A DNA stretch of 64,000 nt from NCBI GenBank assembly GCA_016271365.2, contig CM028132.1, forward strand, positions 1,184,683,001 through 1,184,747,000. Direction: 5' to 3'. Under the pieces are notes generated by a model. The model made no database searches. It was given only the letters and a program-made list of their open reading frames with translations, and had not been told where the DNA came from. Below, one piece after another: positions 21,047 through 30,736 of this stretch. This stretch comes from Neoceratodus forsteri. Its lineage: Eukaryota > Chordata > Ceratodontiformes > Ceratodontidae. Position numbers and translations under genes: made by a program. Each line of letters opens with the position of its first letter. The first letter of the stretch is position 1.

Positions 21047-23108
21047 ATAGAAACATAGAAACATAGAAACATAGAAGTTGACGGCAGATAAGGACCGCAA
21101 GGCCCATCCAGTCTGCCCATTTCTTTTTCTACCTTATAAATGTACCATCGGCCTTTGCTCTGTCAGTGTCCTATCTATTCATAGTCATTTGTATTGCTCC
21201 CTTATGCCTATCCCATGCCTGTTTGAAGCCCTGCACTGTATTCATAGCCACCACTTCTTGTGGTAAGCCATTCCATGCATCTACCACCCTTTCTGTGAAA
21301 AAGAATTTCCTCACATTCCCCTTAATCGGCCTCCTCTAATCTCATGCTGTGTCCTCTTGTCCTGCTATTTTTCTTATATTTAAACATGTTAGACTCTTTC
21401 ACCTTGTTTATGCCCTTAAGGTGTTTAAATGTCTCGATCATATCACCTCTCCCTCCTTTGCTCAAGGGTATACATATTGAGCTCGTTAATCTGTCCTTAT
21501 ATGTCTTCTGATGCAGTCCCTGCACCATTTTGGTTGCCCTTCTCTGACTGCCTCAATTTGGTTAATGTCCTTGTGAAGGTGTGGCTCCAATACTGCACGC
21601 AGTACTCCAGATGGGGCCTAACCAATGTCTTGTACAGAGGATTATTACCTCCTCTTAATGACTCTAGATACCTCTACTATCACACCCTAACACCCCCTAG
21701 CCTTACCTACTGCTTTAGAGGTCTGCTTGATGATTTTAGGTCATCAGTGATGATGATGCCCAAGTCTCTTTCTTCCTTTGTGACTGCTAGCAACTCCCTC
21801 CCAGCCTATAAGTGGCTTCAGGGTTTTCTTCCCTGTGCATGATTTTGCACTTCTTTGCATTAAATCCCAGTTGCCACTCTTCTGACCATTCTGCTAGTTT
21901 ATCCAGATCTCTTCTCATTCTGCCCACCCCATCTGGATCATCTACTCTGTTGCAGATCTTGGTGTCATCTGCAAACAGACAAGCCTTACCCTCTAGTCCA
22001 TCTATGAGGTCACTAATGAAGATGTTGAATAGGACTGGCCCCAGGACTGATCCCTGAGGTACCCACTTGTGACTTGCATCTCTTCTGACTGTATACCATT
22101 TACCACCACTCTCTGTTTTCTGCCAGTCAACCAGTTTGCCACCCAGTTGACCAACTTCTGACCCACCCCGAGCCTACCTAGCTTATTTATCAATCTTCTA
22201 TGTGGAACAGTGTCAAAAGCTTTGCTGAAGTCAAGGTAGGCACATCAACTGCTCCCCTTGGTCCACCACTTGGTTACCCAGTCAAAGAAATCTATGAGAT
22301 TAGTTTGACAGGACCTTCCTTTGTAAACCCATGCTGTCTTGGATCCTGTGCCCCTATGGATTCCAGGTGTTGCACTATCCTTTCCTTAAGGAGTGCCTCC
22401 ATAATCTTGCCCACTACTGAGGTAAGACTGACCGGTCTGTAGTTCCCCGCCTCCTCCCTGCTACCACTCTTGTGGAGGGATCACATGAGCCTTTCTCCAG
22501 TCTTCTGGGACCTCTCCTGTGCTCAGAGACTCACTAAACATCCTGCTAATGGCTCTGCCAGTTCCTCCTTTAGCTCCTTACACCTGGGATGTATGCCATC
22601 AGGTCCCATTGCCTTATCCACCCTGAGCTTAGCAAGCTCTTGTAGGACCCTTTCTTTTGTGAAGGGAGTAGTGCTCACCTCCCTCCCCTCTGTGTCCATG
22701 ATGCTGAGCTGTGGGCCTGCCCTACCTTCTCTTCAGTAAATACTGAGCAAAAGTATCTATTTAGGATAGATGCCTTTACAGGGTCCTCCTCCTCACATGC
22801 TCCCTTTTCTCCATTAAGCTTAGCAATACCCCTCTGGACTTTCTCCTTTCACTAATGTATCTATAGAAAGTCTTGTCACCTTCTTTACTGTTCGTGCTAG
22901 TGTTTCCTCAGTTTGGGACTTTGCCTGCCTTACTGCCTTACCTGCTTCCCTTAGGGCAGTTTGGTATGCCTCCCTATCTTCATCCCGCTGTGTTCCCTTA
23001 TATTTTCTGAAGGCCAGCCTTTTGGCTCTGACCTTTTCTGCTACTATATTTGAGAACCAAAGTGGTTTCCTTCTTCTTTTGCACTTCCTTTTCTGTCTAA
23101 CACAACTC
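21042..23108 (-). mobile_element. CR1-4: CR1-clade LINE in DIRS-A gag, octamer tail, 5-bp target duplication
   Basis: Insert 21,047-23,103 flanked by AACTC. The minus-strand 3' end carries a tail of about three TTTCTATG units (read as CATAGAAA repeats at 21,047-21,075). Coding remains: KMVQGLHQKTYKDRL in the C-terminal block (21,528), CLFADDTKICNRVDD near 21,985 (catalytic FADD intact), LGRLGVGQKLVNWVANWL at 22,193, GPDGIHPRCKEL-like text near 22,600 and KRRRKPLWFSNIVAEKVRAK near 23,080. It is 5'-truncated before the endonuclease and is very similar to CR1-5. Confidence 0.92.
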
Positions 23109-24153
23109 CTGAAGGTCCAGGGAGGTGCTCTTGTTGTCAGAGCTGAAGGAACCTGGACCATGTTCTTTGGAAGATGATCTGGCGAATGACCTGGCGTCGA
23201 CGGCCAGAAGGCGCCCAAGGGCGGGACTGAGACGGGTGATGGAGTAAGTCAAAGAGGACCCCCATCGATGGGTCTGCCGGGGAGGCAGGCATCTCGATAT
23301 GGAGGCCCGACGTGAGAGGTTCCTCCTGATCAACCACGCTCGAAGCCCGGGAAACTGGGGAGAACAGGGCGTCAGGCAGGGTCAGTGGGTCCTGGAAGGA
23401 AGAACCCCTGCGGGACTTGTGGGAACCTGTGAGCTCGCTCTGCGTGATGTCGGGGACCACGAGGGAGTCCAACGGGAGAGCAGACGCCACGCGGTCCGTG
23501 GGCGAGCCGGCGACCAACTTAGAGGCGACAGTCTGGCGGGCGTCGGAGGAGCCGACGTCCGATTTACAGACTGTGGTCGGGCTGACAAAAGCTGGGAGGC
23601 TGGAGTTGGGCTGAGTGACCAAGGCTGAGCGCCTGGCAGAGGAGCCAGAGGGTGACTCACTGGCCGAGCTTGCGACAGGCTCCGAAACTACTACCTCCGA
23701 AGAAAAGACCCTTGACTGCCCACTGACCTCGTTGGGGGGTGGGGGGGTGCAAAGGCGTCTAATCTGCCGGAGCAGAAGAAGACCCAGGAGGTGGGGTACT
23801 CACTGGGGTGGGGGCCCCACCCGATGTGGTGTCGGCTGTCTGCCGGCTTTTCCTCAAGGGAGAACGAATCCGCTCCCGGTGTTTCTCCTTCCCCTTTTCT
23901 CTGGGGCAGACGAAGATGATCATTCCTGCAGCTCCTGGAGCTTTTTCCATCGATGCCAGGCATTGTTTTAATAAATGGGCATCAAGGGTCCCCTGGCGAA
24001 GGTGCGCGTGGTCTGGTTGAAGGACTGACAGATTTGGCAATCTGCAACCTTGTTCGTATGGCCCAGGCAGAGGATGCAGCAGGAGTGGTCATCCCCGTGC
24101 GGAATATGCATGCCGCACTGCGAGCACTTTTTCTTCTGCTGATGTGAAGACAT
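23104..24153 (-). pseudogene. DIRS-A gag, N-terminal part with zinc-knuckle-like motif
   Basis: Begins MSSHQQKKKCSQCGMHIPHG at 24,153 and continues to CILCLGHTNKVADCQICQSF. The spacing C-x2-C, C-x2-CLGH, C-x2-C is shared with gag of DIRS-B (38,560) and DIRS-C (53,200) and looks like a metal-binding nucleic-acid module. The following 23,963-23,137 is a serine/proline-rich linker broken into overlapping frames. The start codon is chosen because the Cys motif follows within ten residues, as in DIRS-C. Confidence 0.78.
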
Positions 24154-24289
24154 GCAATACTAGTTCGTAAGAATAGGAAAACTAACAGTAAAATACTTAG
24201 AAAATGGCAGGCGACTGAAGCTGTTTCACCGCGAGGTCCGATGATTCAGGTCGACGGCGGGAAAGAACTGGAGGGCAGACGGGGGACCG

Positions 24290-24444
24290 CCTCTATATAT
24301 AGTCACACTCACGTCCCATGACCTGACGCCAGGGACAGTCCCCCGCTGATGACTGCTAGCTACAGGTTTGCCATGCAGTCCTGACGCCAGGGGGCACAGT
24401 CCTACTTGTGAAGACCTACTGCAGGAACTCTCTCAAAGTAAGAT
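24290..24444. repeat. DIRS-A right inverted terminal repeat
   Basis: TATATAT at 24,294-24,300, then GACGCCAGGGACAGTCCCCC, then GTGAAGACCTACTGCAGGAA and CTCAAAGTAAGAT at the end. It matches the left repeat in reverse complement. In minus orientation this is the 5' end, so the TATA box sits in promoter position for gag. Confidence 0.88.
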
Positions 24445-24640
24445 CAGTAGCTCCTCAAGGGAATCTCTGTCATCAGGTCACACCTGTGGAACTTAGCCAG
24501 CAGGCACCAGGATCACAAGGAATCTTTTCTATGGCAGTCAAGTAGGGTCTGCCCACACCAACGTCAGGCTGACATCTCAGCCCTATATAAGCATGGTCGG
24601 CCCCACTCCCTCCTCAGTTCTTTCCCTAGCTGGACACCAC
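24445..24640. repeat. DIRS-B left inverted terminal repeat (tip missing)
   Basis: Text AAGGGAATCTCTGTCATCAG, CACCAGGATCACAAGGAATC, CTATATAA at 24,583-24,590 and CTCCTCAGTTCTTTCCC matches, in reverse complement, 39,310-39,505. The expected first 30-40 bp (the ACAGTTACATAAGAACTTAC type, deduced from the ICR at 24,798-24,828) are absent; DIRS-A ends exactly here. Confidence 0.82.
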
Positions 24641-24780
24641 AGAAGACAGGAGTCTCCCCAGGGAACCGAGGAGAAAGAGAGAGAGCCCTGCTAGCAAAAA
24701 AAGCTGAAGCAACAGGACAGTCAAGCCGCAGAGAGAGAAAGGGGGATGGCGGGAGGGATGGCATGACCTGATGACAGAAA

Positions 24781-24880
24781 TTCCCTCGAACATCTGCTGT
24801 TATGGTAAGTTCTTATGTAACTGTTCTGTCTTTTTCAGTTATATCTCTGTTATCTGGTCACACATATGGAACGAGTTCCA
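24781..24880. repeat. DIRS-B internal complementary region
   Basis: First half: CTGTTATGGTAAGTTCTTAT then GTAACTG (complement of a left terminus). Second half: ATATCTCTGTTATCTGGTCA (complement of the right terminus near 39,490-39,510). It supports the DIRS structure and shows what the lost left tip looked like. Confidence 0.8.
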
Positions 24881-24959
24881 AGCAGTGCTAAGTGCAAGAC
24901 AGTCCAGGTGGCAGGAGGCCAGAGGCCTAAGAAAGAAGGCCCTAAAGCACAGCTAGGGC

Positions 24960-25960
24960 AAAGCCTACCCTTCTTCTGGAGGCACTGTCCAGACTGTAGT
25001 GCTTGGTGAATGTTGAACAAGTACTGCAAGTGGCAGCAGCACAAATAGCAGCAGCGGACATGTTCCTGAAACAGGCAACATAAGTGGCCATGCCTCTGGT
25101 TGAATGGCCATGAACCACACCAGGAATTTCCTTACCGTACTTCCTATAACAAAAAAGGAATACAGTTAGCTAATCATTTGGATAAGCACTGTTTAGATAC
25201 TGGAATATCCTCTTTGCCAGGGGCGAAAGAAACAAACTGAGAGGACTTTCTGCAGTCCCTAGTATGGTGTGTATAATACCTGAGAATTCCACGCACATCC
25301 AAAGTATGGAGAAATGTTTCACCTGGAGTGGCATGCTCTAGAAAATAAACAGGCAGGTGGATAGACTGATTTAAACTCAGACACCACCTTAGGAAGACAT
25401 TTAGGACTAGTATGCAAAGAGATCCTGTCTTTGTGAAAAATCAAATAAGGCTGCTCACACGACAAGCAGAAGTAATATCAACTAAAAATACTTTTCATGA
25501 CAGAAAGCATAGCTCGCAAGACACGACTGGGTCAAAAGAAGGCAGGGTCAGCTTCTCTTGCACAAAATTGAGGTCCCAAGCCAGGACCGGATTCCAGATA
25601 GGAGACTTCCAGTGTAGAATGCCTCTCAGAAAAGTACAGGCCACAACCAATTGGGCCACACTACGGCCATCAACAGGCACATGAAAGGCTGAAGTAGCAG
25701 ACAGATGCACCTTAATAGAAGAATACTGTAGTCCTGCATTCGATAAGGACAGGAAGATGCTCTAGAACTTGGCTGACCAGACAAGTGAAAGGGTCCAGGT
25801 GATGGGAAGCAGCCCATATTGCAAAGTGCTTCCACTTCATCGAGTAAGTAGCTCTGGTGGAGGGTCTCCTGATAGCCACCAGGACATCTGCAAACTTTTG
25901 GGAGACCCTGAAGTGAGCAATGGCTACGTCTTTAGGAGTCAGGCACTTGAGATCTGGATG
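24960..25960 (-). pseudogene. DIRS-B tyrosine recombinase, broken
   Basis: C-terminal catalytic part (about 25,135-24,970) reads HGHSTRGMATYVACFRNM (HxxR) then ICAAATCSTCSTFTKHYSLD (nucleophile Tyr). The N-terminal part at 25,710-25,495 reads GRSVAQLVVACTFLRGILHW and LAWDLNFVQEKLTLPSF. Stops and shifts throughout. The equivalents in DIRS-A (13,531-14,578) align block by block. Confidence 0.82.
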
Positions 25961-26159
25961 GACCAGGATCCTCTAAGCCTGTGTCAACAGGTCCCTGCAA
26001 AGGGGCAATGGTATCAGAGGTTCCGCAGCCAACTGTTGCACTAACGGAAACCATATCTAACAAGGCCAGAATGGAGCCACCAGAATTAGGGTGGGACCCT
26101 CCATCTGTAGTTTGATGAGCACCATCTAAATTCGAAGGGTGGGAGAGGGACAACGTGTC

Positions 26160-26403
26160 TCACCAGAAAACTTCAGGCCCTGGATCTAGTGAGCAGAAAT
26201 GTAGCAGTTTTACTAAGAGTGAGGAGGCAAAAAAGTCCAACTCTGGATGACCCCACTTGTGGAACAAGTCTGCCACGACCAAGGTCAGCAGTTCCCACTC
26301 CATGCATTCTGGACTGTGACCAACTGAGGTTGTCCGCCAAGGCGTTTTGGGCACCTGGCACATGGATGGCTGACAGGTCTAGACAGTGATCTAGAGCTCA
26401 GTA
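26160..26403 (-). pseudogene. DIRS-B RNase H to recombinase linker, distal piece
   Basis: Minus-strand text after the L2 junction: ALDHCLDLSAIHVPGAQNAL then ADNLSWS, and WGHPELDFFASSLLVKLLHF. It matches the DIRS-A segment VHVPGVHNILADSLS / VDLFASPYNAKLP at 14,780-15,091. It ends at CAGTA (26,399-26,403), the target duplication of the L2 insertion. Confidence 0.85.
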
Positions 26404-29400
26404 AGTAAGTAAAATTTATTTTTAAGCGCTTTTCAATACCAAAGCGCTGTATAAATAAAACAATTAAAATAAATACATAACACACAAACAGCAACAATAA
26501 CAATGTAATTACAATAAAATACAGTGAATCACTCCCCATATGCCATTTGAAATAAATAAGGTTTTTAATTCTGACTTGAAGCTCTCAACGGTCAGGCAAC
26601 TTCGTATCCGACGAGGTAGAGAATTCCACAGGTAGGGCAGCATAAGAAAATGCCCGTGCTCGATGTTTTAAGCGAACCCTGGGAACCTCTAGCAATCCTC
26701 GCCGGCGGAGCGAGCGAGAGGACAGTAGGGAACAAGCAGATCTTGAAGATACCGCGTCCCTGTTCGTAGGGGCTTTATAGGTCAGTAACCCGACCTTAAA
26801 GGTGATCTGCCACTGAACCGCAGCCAGTGCAGTTCACAAGAGCACAGGCGACGTGACTTCTCATAGACGTCCCAGTCAAAAGCCTGGCTGCTCGCGTTCT
26901 GCACTAGCTGCAAGCGGATATCAACCTCCTCGCAGCCCTAGGTACAGGGCGGCATTGCAGTAATCAAGGCGCAGAAGTAACAAAGGCATGGACCAATGTC
27001 GGAAGGTCGGCCGGAGGAACAAGGTGTTTCACCTGAGCAATATTCCTAAGATGGTAAAAGGAAGATTTGACAGCAGAAGACACCTGAAATTTCAAGGGTC
27101 AAACTATCGTCAATAATAACGCCCAGGTTCGCACCGGTCTGAGGTGAGGCACAGGCACCGTAATCCTCTCGCCCGAAGGAGACCAGCCCTACAACCCGCC
27201 TCAAGGCGACCTGGGTCCACCACCAACACCTCAGTCTTATCCGGTTTAACCTTAGCAGCTGGCACTCATCCAATCATTGATCTCGGATAGACAGTTGTTA
27301 AGTATAGAGACTGTATCTTCCTGTCCGGGACTAAAGGACAAATATAGCTGGGTATCATCTGCATAGCAGTGAAAACCAGCCATATTGCCTAATAATGTCT
27401 CCCAATGGCAGCATATTGACAGCAACATGGGTGCCAAATGGAACCCTCTGGAACCCCACAAGGCAAAGAGACAGCGTCAGAGAATAAATTCAGTGATAAC
27501 CTCTGTCTCCGCCCTGTGAGAAAAAGATTGAAACCACTGCAGAACCGCATCAGACAGTCCACAATAAAACCGCAGGCTCCAAAAGCACACCATGGTCCAC
27601 AGTGTCAAATGCTGCAGAGAGATCAAGAAGGACTAGAATAGTACGAGCCTTCGATCTCTCGCTATCAGGAGATCATTTAGAACCCGGACAAGAGCAGTCT
27701 CAGTACTATGTCTTTTCCTAAATCCTGACTGAAGAGTATCATAGACATTGTGATTTGTAAGATGGTCATCCAGTTGCAGTGCAACCACTTTTCAATAACC
27801 TTGCCCAAAAGGGCAGGTTAGAGACAGGTCTGTAGTTAGCTGGACAGTCCGGATTCAATGAAGGTTTTTTAGGAGTGGTTAACGACCTCCTCCCTTTAAG
27901 GGTTCAGGAAAGATCCCCTGCTCCAAAGATTTCCAGACAATTTCAGCAATGGTCGGACAGATAATATCTACGCAAACCAATAATAGAGGCGAGGTCCGGA
28001 TCCAAACTACAACTGGTTGACGATAGTCTGACAATCTCACAATGTCCATGAATTCGCCTACCAAAGTCAAACCAGGTGACAAAGGTGTTTGTTTCTCCGA
28101 TCACTGCAAACCCTTGAAGAGTGAGCTGGCTGATATCCACCTAATGCTGGCAATCTTATCAGCGAAAAATCGAGCAAGCTCATCACACTTTATTTAGAAA
28201 ATCTCTTCCAGAGTGTAGACAGAGTGGCTTGCACAATCTGTCAACAGTCCGAAAGAGTTGAGCCGGTCGGTTTTGCGCAGCAGCAATCTCCCTGGACAGG
28301 AATTCTGCCTTCTTACGGGTTATTGCCGATTGATAGATAACATAATGATCCATCAATCTAAGTTTGTCAGCATCCAGGCAAGATTTCCGCCAGGCCCTCT
28401 CTAGCCTTCGCCCCACTCTCCTCAGCTCCTTCAAAGACTCATCAAACCATGGAGTCTTTGGGCACTGAGTGAGTGGGCGAACGCGAACAGGAGCAATTTG
28501 GTCCAGGGCCCTGCTCACTGCCTTGTTATAGGCACTAACAAGGTCCCCTGGACCCATGCTCTCATCCGAAACACCCGATAGGTCCAGTACCGCCAATAGG
28601 CCCTCTGGGTTTACTCCCTTAAAGGGCGTATACTGACCATCTCCATAGGGGCAGACCTATTAGGGGTGCCCCAAAACTGAATCTTATGGTGTGATGGTCT
28701 GTCCACACATTTGGTTCCACCTCCAGATGTGAAACATCCAAATCCAGTAGGAACACCAGGTCCAAAGAGTGTCCACCTATATGGGTAGAGGTAACTACCT
28801 GTGACAGGCCCAACATAGACATAAGTTGGAGGAAGTTCTTTCCAAAGTGTGAGAGTTCATCGTCGACCCAGGCATTGAAGTCACCCAGTATTAACCATCT
28901 AGGCGACTCCAATGCTATGTCAACGATGAAGTCCGCGAACTCCTTCAGGAATTCACCACCATCACCGGGTGGACGGTAGATGAGGAGAATCCTGAACTCT
29001 GCACCTGCTGCCAGGATACACTCAAAGGATCTGGTGTTACCCACTGGCACCTCCACAAGACTCAGATCTGATCTAAAAAAGATGGCCACTCCCCCGCCCC
29101 TACGATCCAATCTCAGACGGTGCATTACCGAGAACCCAGCTGGAGCAGCAGAGTCTAAAATAGACCTGCATTCTCATCCAGCCAGGTCTTAGAATACATG
29201 CCAGGTCAGATGTTGCAACAAGATCTGCAATAATAGCAGTCTTGTTCCTAATTGACCTGGCATTACATAACACCGCCGAGTTGGATGGGTTTTCGGAGAG
29301 GATTGCAGTACCTGCCCACAATCTGCGGAGCGCTTGGGTATGGGAATCAGGCAAGGAGGACCCCTCTCCTGAACCCATTTCGCCCCAGGGCGTCTCCTTG

Positions 29401-30226
29401 ACCCAACTATCCCTATCTGCTTACCCCTCTCCACTCTCCCACTCTGTCTAGCCCATCCATCCCCTAAACGCCTTCTCACTATCCCTGCTTTACGATTAAA
29501 AACGTCATCAGACAACCGAGGACAGTGGAAGGGACGGAGGTCCCGGAGCAGAGTGGGAGAATAGCGCCTGACCGTCTTAAGCCCCATCAAACACATCATT
29601 GATGGCAAATATCTAATAACTCTCAGCTTAACAACCTATCTTAATTAACAAATAATATTATTAACTAAGGAAAACCTATAAAAATAAAAAGAATCATGTA
29701 ATAACATAAAATCAAAAGCATAGAAAAGTGAAGAAAATTAAAATAGTATAAAATCTGCTAGTCATCCAAAAAGCACAGAAAGGTGAAAAATTAAAAAATG
29801 TAAAAGTCTACTAGTCATCCAATACTAAAATTCCAGGTGCTCAAAACTCGAACAATCCGAGTCAGGCTGTCTTATAAATAAACAAAATACATTATCAATT
29901 CTAATCCAAAGGCAGAAGGCAAAAATATCACAGATTACCATGTGATGGAAATAGCCCCCGAGTGGAACTCCTGATCCAAGCCGGAACCTTATCAATAACC
30001 CCGGAACAATGTCCACCCACCGGTAGACCACTCCAGAAGGTTTAGGAGACTTCAGCAAATCCTACCCGCCCACCAGCAGGTCGATGCCAGAGTCACCCGA
30101 CTTGGTCCCAGCCAGCACCAGCCACCCCAGGCAGCTATCCCGTAACACATATACAGGCCAAGACCATCACAAATCACAAAGTCCAAAGGCAATCTTATTC
30201 AAAGTCTCCAAAAATTCCTCGCAGTA
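26399..30226 (-). mobile_element. L2-clade LINE, about 3.8 kb, in DIRS-B RNase H
   Basis: Body 26,404-30,221, flanked by CAGTA at 26,399-26,403 and 30,222-30,226. The 3' end (left) has a TAAGTAAG simple repeat, then a hairpin-forming AAGCGCTTTTCAATACCAAA then GCGCTGTATAAATAAA, as at the end of many L2 elements. The right part is A/T-rich 5' sequence. It lacks the octamer tail and the esterase, unlike CR1. Confidence 0.88.
27046..29378 (-). pseudogene. L2 ORF (endonuclease, RT), broken
   Basis: Endonuclease: SAVLCNARSIRNKTAIIADL (29,378-29,100), then FRILLIYRPPGDGGEFLKEF, PRWLILGDFNAWVDDELSHF, GGHSLDLVFLLD and WTDHHTIRF (29,125-28,619). Linker: PVRVRPLTQCPKTPWFDESL at 28,596-28,183. RT: the YADD active site appears as FHCYADDTQLYLSF at 27,461-27,252; other RT blocks (fingers, palm) lie shifted between 28,140 and 27,470. 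The motifs GDFNAW and FHCYADDTQL are the L2 forms. Several frameshifts interrupt the frame. Confidence 0.87.
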
Positions 30227-30350
30227 CCAGACCCTCATCACCTCCCGGCATAGGGGGTGTGAATGGAACCCCCTGCTTACTGAGGTAACAGACCACACCG
30301 AGGTTGCCTGACTGCACCAACAGTGGGCCTGGAGAGAGATGGTTCTGGAA
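30222..30350 (-). pseudogene. DIRS-B RNase H, middle piece
   Basis: A 129-bp island between L2 and CR1-5. Minus-strand frames read QNHLSPGPLLVQSGN and, shifted, HPLCREVMRVWYC, matching DIRS-A PGTPLIQTDN and YPLCREAMWVWYW. It ends with CTGGAA (30,345-30,350), the duplication of CR1-5, and begins with CAGTA, the duplication of L2. It is the key evidence that the flanking DIRS halves are one element. Confidence 0.85.
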
Positions 30351-30736
30351 GAAACATGGAAACAGAAGCACAGAAGTTGACGGCAGATAAGGACCGCAAG
30401 GCCCATCCAGTCTACCCATTTATTTTTCTACCTAATGAATATGCCATCGGCATTTGCTCTGTCAATGGCCTATCTATTCATACTCATCTGTATTGCTCCC
30501 TTATACCTATCCCATGTCTGTTTGAAGCCCTGTACTTTATTCATATCCACCACTTCCTGAGGTTGGTTATTCCATGCATCCACCACCCTTTCTGTGAAAA
30601 AGAACTTCCTCACATTACCCCTTAATCGGCCTCCCTCTAATCTCATGCTGTGTCCTCTTGTCCTGCTATTTTTCTTATATTGAAACGTTAGACTCTTTCA
30701 CCTTGTTAATGACCTTAAGGTATTTGAATGTTTCAA

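Larger units (their letters stand above)
12988..24444 (-). mobile_element. DIRS-A: DIRS-type tyrosine-recombinase retrotransposon with ITRs and ICR
   Basis: Minus-strand order: gag (24,153-23,109 and 21,041 to about 19,450), RT (about 19,420-18,883 and 15,852-15,600), RNase H (15,470-14,780), tyrosine recombinase (14,578-13,531), internal complementary region (13,337-13,440). Terminal repeats at 12,988-13,210 and 24,290-24,444 are inverted relative to each other (TTCCTGCAGTAGGTCTTCAC versus GTGAAGACCTACTGCAGGAA). CR1-3 (15,853-18,882) and CR1-4 (21,047-23,103) are nested within. Without them the element is about 6.4 kb. No LTRs and no target duplication, as expected for DIRS elements, which replicate through a circular DNA. 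Confidence 0.92.

Noticed and set aside
23137..23971. Overlapping ORFs on both strands at 23.1-24.0 kb
   Set aside because: GC-rich linker of DIRS-A gag is open in several frames by composition; only the minus-strand order with the Cys motif is meaningful.
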